Of a stretch of 22,939 nucleotides of DNA, positions 20,094 to 22,939 are shown piece after piece. The notes below the pieces were generated by a model that did not search any database, had not been told where the DNA came from, and saw nothing but the letters and a program-made list of their open reading frames with translations. Source of the stretch: Dehalococcoidia bacterium (GTDB lineage Bacteria > Chloroflexota > Dehalococcoidia > GIF9 > AB-539-J10). Positions within the stretch are counted from its first letter, which is position 1. Each line of letters begins with the position of its first letter. The translations under genes and the position numbers were made by a program. The DNA is taken from contig SOHS01000122.1 in NCBI GenBank assembly GCA_004377135.1, positions 1 through 22,939 of the forward strand, written 5' to 3'.

Positions 20094-22553
20094 ATGAAAG
20101 TTTCCCTCAAATGGCTCAGGGATTATGTTGACATAAAACTCACTCCCGAAGAACTAGCCGAACGGCTAACCATGGCTGGCCTGGAAGTCAAAGGCATACA
20201 GACTATGGGTGGCACCTGGGATAATGTAGTGATAGGGGAAGTGATAGCATTAAATCCTCATCCTAATGCTGACCGCCTTAAGCTAGCTACAGTTGATCTC
20301 GGCACTGAGCAAGTCAGCACGGTTTGTGGTGCCCCCAATATCGGACTTGGTCAGAGGGTGACTTTTGCCCGTATAGGAGCCCGGCTTATAGACCCGCACA
20401 CTGGAGAAGCTATAGTGCTAGAGCCGGCTGAAATTCGCGGCGTCGCTTCCGAAGGCATGGTTTGCTCAGAGAAAGAGCTAGGGATTTCTGATAGCCACGA
20501 AGGCATTTTGGTATTGTCACCTGAAGCCCCCATAGGTACACCTCTCGGTGCTTATCTAGGCGATGTGATTTTTGACTTAGATGTGACACCTAATCGCCCG
20601 GATTGCTTATCTGTGATTGGCATCGCCCGAGAGATTGCCGCATTAACTGATGAACCACTCCGTTTATTCCCGATTCATTACGAAGAATTAGAAGACTCGA
20701 TAGACTCATTCGCCGCTGTCGACATAGCCGACTCAGACCTATGCCCTAGATATTGTGCAAGTTTAATTACTGGAATAAAGCTAGCCTCCTCCCCAGGCTG
20801 GCTGCAGCAGCGTCTGAATAGCTGTGGCATGCGTCCCATTAACAATGTGGTTGATGTTACTAATTATGTGATGTTGGAATATGGTCAGCCCCTGCATGCC
20901 TTTGATTATCATAAGCTTAAGGGCAGACAAATTATCGTTCGCAGGGCTGGAAGTGGTGAGACCATAACTACCCTCGATGGTTCAGAGCGTGCTCTTACCC
21001 CGGACATACTGGTTATTGCTGATAAAGAAGAAGCTGTCGCCATTGCTGGAATCATGGGTGGGTTGGATTCCGAAGTCACGGACAAAACTGATGCTATCCT
21101 TCTGGAGTCAGCGAATTTCAACCAAGCTACCATTCGTCGAGACTGTAGCCATCTTCAAGTTCAGAGCGAGGCCTCGATTCGCTTTGACAAAGGGCTTAAT
21201 AGCAAGCTTCCGCTAATACCATTGAAACGGGCAACTCAACTGTTACTGGAGCTAGCCGGTGGCAGAGCAGCCAAGGGCATAATTGATGTTTATCCCAGGA
21301 AATCGAAACCAAAGCCTATATTGCTTTCTGCCCAAGAAGTGAAACGCCTTTCGGGCTTGAAGGTCAATATTGATGAAATCCTTAAGGTGTTAAAAGCCCT
21401 GGGCTTTGAATGCCAAGAAGACGATTCAGGTTCGCAGCTTTCGGTGTCTGTGCCTTACTGGCGCAGCGACGTTAAATGCTCTGCTGACCTCGTAGAGGAG
21501 ATAGTTCGCATCATTGGTTATGAAAAAATCCCAATCACTAGGCTTGGCTCTCCTCTGCCTCAACAAAAATCAAAATTGTCACCATCAGCCCAGCAAAGCA
21601 ATCTCAAGGAAAAATTACGCAATATTCTGGCCGGCTTTGGCTTTCAAGAGATATTAACTTATTCTTTGGTCAGCCTGGAGAAACTGCAGAAGCTTTCCCC
21701 AAAGCTTGAGTTGAAAATTTCGCCGTTGAAGGTAGCTAACCCGATGACGAGGGAACAAGAATACCTGCGTACCAGTTTAAGGGCTGGTCTTCTATCCACG
21801 TTGGCACATAACCAAAAATTTGAGCAGGAAGGCATAAGGCTTTTTGAAATTGGCAAGGTATTTTTGCCCCAGCACCCTCCCGTCATTGCGAGCGAAGCGA
21901 AGCAATCTCAAGAAGAAAGGGAGCTACCCCAGGAAAAAGAAATGCTCTGTGCTATGCTCAGTGGCCCGAGGACAGAATTATCCTGGCAAGCTGACAACGA
22001 GCCGCTCGATTTCTTTGACGCTAAAGGGGTAGTGGAAAATCTACTGAACCAGTTGGGGCTGAAAGCAAGTTTTAATATTGGCGATGATGAAATTCTATTC
22101 CCGGGAAGAGGGGCCGACATAATTGTTGAAGATGACAAGGTAGGTATTGTAGGAGACGTGCATCCCATGGTAGCACAAGCTTTTGAGCTTTCTAACGCTG
22201 TTTGTTTTATGGAAGTTGACGTGGAGAAACTGCTAACCATGATTACCGGGACAAAGAAATACCAACCTCTCTCACGGTTTCCCAGTGTAACCAGAGACAT
22301 CGCTTTGGTAATAGATGAGCAAGTGAGCTACCAAACAGTGGAGAATATAATCCGAAGCTTTCCGCTAGTAAAGCATGTAACTCTCTTTGACCTTTATCGA
22401 GGCGAGCAAATACCCAAGGGCAAGAAATCTTTTGCCATAAGGATTGTCTATCAATCGCCCAAACATACCTTAACTGACGAGGAAGTTGACCAAACTCAAG
22501 AACAGATGCTCAGTAGACTACATCAGGAACTGGGCGCTACTTTACGTGACTGA
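20094..22553 (+). CDS. pheT: Phenylalanyl-tRNA synthetase beta subunit
   Basis: An 819-residue beta subunit. In order it has an EMAP-like tRNA-binding domain (about 40-150, NPHPNADRLKLATVDLG), B3/B4 editing region (DVTPNRPDCLSVIGIAREIAAL; INNVVDVTNYVMLEYGQPLHAFD), B5 domain (about 400-475), a degenerate class II core (ILTYSLVS to FLPQ), and the C-terminal ferredoxin-fold anticodon-binding domain (SRFPSVTRDIALVID to the end). Residues 597-604 (VIASEAKQ) are an in-frame copy of a short interspersed DNA repeat in a loop after EIGKVFLPQ, a spot that tolerates extra residues. AAGGTG precedes the ATG. It is the last gene of the cluster and converges on proS with 35 nt between. Confidence 0.97.
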   Translation: MKVSLKWLRDYVDIKLTPEELAERLTMAGLEVKGIQTMGGTWDNVVIGEVIALNPHPNADRLKLATVDLGTEQVSTVCGAPNIGLGQRVTFARIGARLIDPHTGEAIVLEPAEIRGVASEGMVCSEKELGISDSHEGILVLSPEAPIGTPLGAYLGDVIFDLDVTPNRPDCLSVIGIAREIAALTDEPLRLFPIHYEELEDSIDSFAAVDIADSDLCPRYCASLITGIKLASSPGWLQQRLNSCGMRPINNVVDVTNYVMLEYGQPLHAFDYHKLKGRQIIVRRAGSGETITTLDGSERALTPDILVIADKEEAVAIAGIMGGLDSEVTDKTDAILLESANFNQATIRRDCSHLQVQSEASIRFDKGLNSKLPLIPLKRATQLLLELAGGRAAKGIIDVYPRKSKPKPILLSAQEVKRLSGLKVNIDEILKVLKALGFECQEDDSGSQLSVSVPYWRSDVKCSADLVEEIVRIIGYEKIPITRLGSPLPQQKSKLSPSAQQSNLKEKLRNILAGFGFQEILTYSLVSLEKLQKLSPKLELKISPLKVANPMTREQEYLRTSLRAGLLSTLAHNQKFEQEGIRLFEIGKVFLPQHPPVIASEAKQSQEERELPQEKEMLCAMLSGPRTELSWQADNEPLDFFDAKGVVENLLNQLGLKASFNIGDDEILFPGRGADIIVEDDKVGIVGDVHPMVAQAFELSNAVCFMEVDVEKLLTMITGTKKYQPLSRFPSVTRDIALVIDEQVSYQTVENIIRSFPLVKHVTLFDLYRGEQIPKGKKSFAIRIVYQSPKHTLTDEEVDQTQEQMLSRLHQELGATLRD
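21881..21908 (+). repeat. Interspersed 28-bp repeat, copy B (in frame in pheT)
   Basis: The core GTCATTGCGAGCGAAGCGAA, followed by GCAATCT, is the canonical form of a dispersed element found in many bacterial genomes. It matches the nitroreductase copy (8897-8924) at 23 of 28 positions and is read in the same frame. The other plus frame would give SLRAKRSN, a string familiar from spurious translations of this element. Confidence 0.8.
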
Positions 22554-22588
22554 GTTAGCCAGGGAAAGGCAACAGTTAGTTAAACCAA

Positions 22589-22939
22589 TCAAGACTGCGA
22601 CCTAAGGGTTTCGTCTAGAAGCTTCTTCAACTGTACCGTCAAATTTTCCAAAGGCAAAAGCTGAGTTTCTTTCTCCGTGCGCCATTTTGCCTCTATGCTC
22701 TGGCTTTGTAATGTGCGTGGGGATAAGGTCAATCGCAGTGGTATTCCCAGCAGATCAGCATCATTGAATTTAACACCTGGGGAGTCGTCACGGTCATCGA
22801 AAAGCACTTCAATGCCTGCCTTTTGTAATTCTCGGTAAATCTTTTCCGCCGTAGGGAGGACTGCCGACTTTTCCAAATTTAGAGGGCAAAAGTAGACTTG
22901 ATGAGGGGCTACGGAGAGCGGCCAGATAATGCCTTTGTC
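22589..22939 (-). CDS. proS: Prolyl-tRNA synthetase, C-terminal fragment cut by window edge
   Basis: The frame is open from the right edge to a TGA at 22589, giving the last 116 residues. DKGIIWPLSVAPHQVYFCPLN is the hallmark start of the ProRS anticodon-binding domain. It is followed by AEKIYRELQKAGIEVLFDDRDDSPGVKFNDADLLGIPLRLTL, again typical of the class II anticodon-binding fold. The end (LENLTVQLKKLLDETLRSQS) is the usual terminal helix. The catalytic core and editing domain lie outside the window. The gene converges on pheT, so it belongs to a separate transcript. Confidence 0.93.
   Translation of the reverse strand, partial: DKGIIWPLSVAPHQVYFCPLNLEKSAVLPTAEKIYRELQKAGIEVLFDDRDDSPGVKFNDADLLGIPLRLTLSPRTLQSQSIEAKWRTEKETQLLPLENLTVQLKKLLDETLRSQS

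Noticed and set aside
21844..22032. ORF containing SLRAKRSN, considered as a separate small gene.
   Set aside because: It is the alternative-frame translation of the dispersed repeat inside pheT.

Overview
The window reads as a chromosomal, mostly housekeeping segment of a bacterium. It most resembles the Chloroflexota, probably a Dehalococcoidia-like lineage. This is an inference from gene content: an archaeal-type fructose-bisphosphate aldolase/phosphatase, a threonyl-tRNA synthetase with no TGS domain, a 46-residue DUF5679-type zinc-ribbon protein, a stand-alone EF-Tu domain-2-like protein, an RtcB/archease pair, and the order thrS-infC-rpmI-rplT-pheS-pheT next to proS. No phage, IS element, plasmid or CRISPR signal was found.

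Layout. From the left edge to about 11.1 kb almost everything is on the minus strand. In transcription order these are: an archease-rtcB-SagB-type nitroreductase operon (11090 to 8525); a meaB-like GTPase, a COG2509 FAD-dependent dehydrogenase and a DUF429 protein (8372 to 5336); the FBP aldolase/phosphatase and rdgB (5292 to 3594); a tiny DUF5679 gene with its own strong promoter (3434 to 3294); and a GlmM-like mutase coupled to a GlmU-like nucleotidyltransferase that runs off the left edge (2545 to 1). One small membrane protein gene (2674-3123) lies on the plus strand and converges on the DUF5679 gene across an 18-bp perfect hairpin.

At about 11.1-11.4 kb a 320-base gene-free region separates diverging transcription. 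From there the plus strand carries a complete riboflavin operon, ribD-ribE-ribBA-ribH. Its upstream region has two promoter candidates and repeated TTTGGCAAA-like half-sites, and no recognisable FMN riboswitch. A minus-strand EF-Tu domain-2-like gene overlaps the end of ribH tail to tail. It shares a divergent promoter region with two small unknown genes (106 and 79 aa). Next come tRNA-Val(GAC) and the translation cluster thrS-infC-rpmI-rplT-pheS-pheT. The right edge holds the 3' end of proS on the minus strand.

How the genes fit together. The left pair would supply UDP-GlcNAc-type precursors. The FBP enzyme is the one-way gluconeogenic step, and RdgB is nucleotide-pool sanitation. RtcB and archease form an RNA ligase with its activator. 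The rib genes make lumazine and riboflavin, which could feed the flavoenzymes seen here. The right-hand cluster is translation. The most unusual signals are a palindrome-rich rib promoter region, a short interspersed repeat read in frame (as VIASEAKQ) in both pheT and the nitroreductase gene, an infC start problem that points to an AUA start, and the paired small genes at 15.2-15.8 kb. I did not find convincing evidence of an entirely new system.
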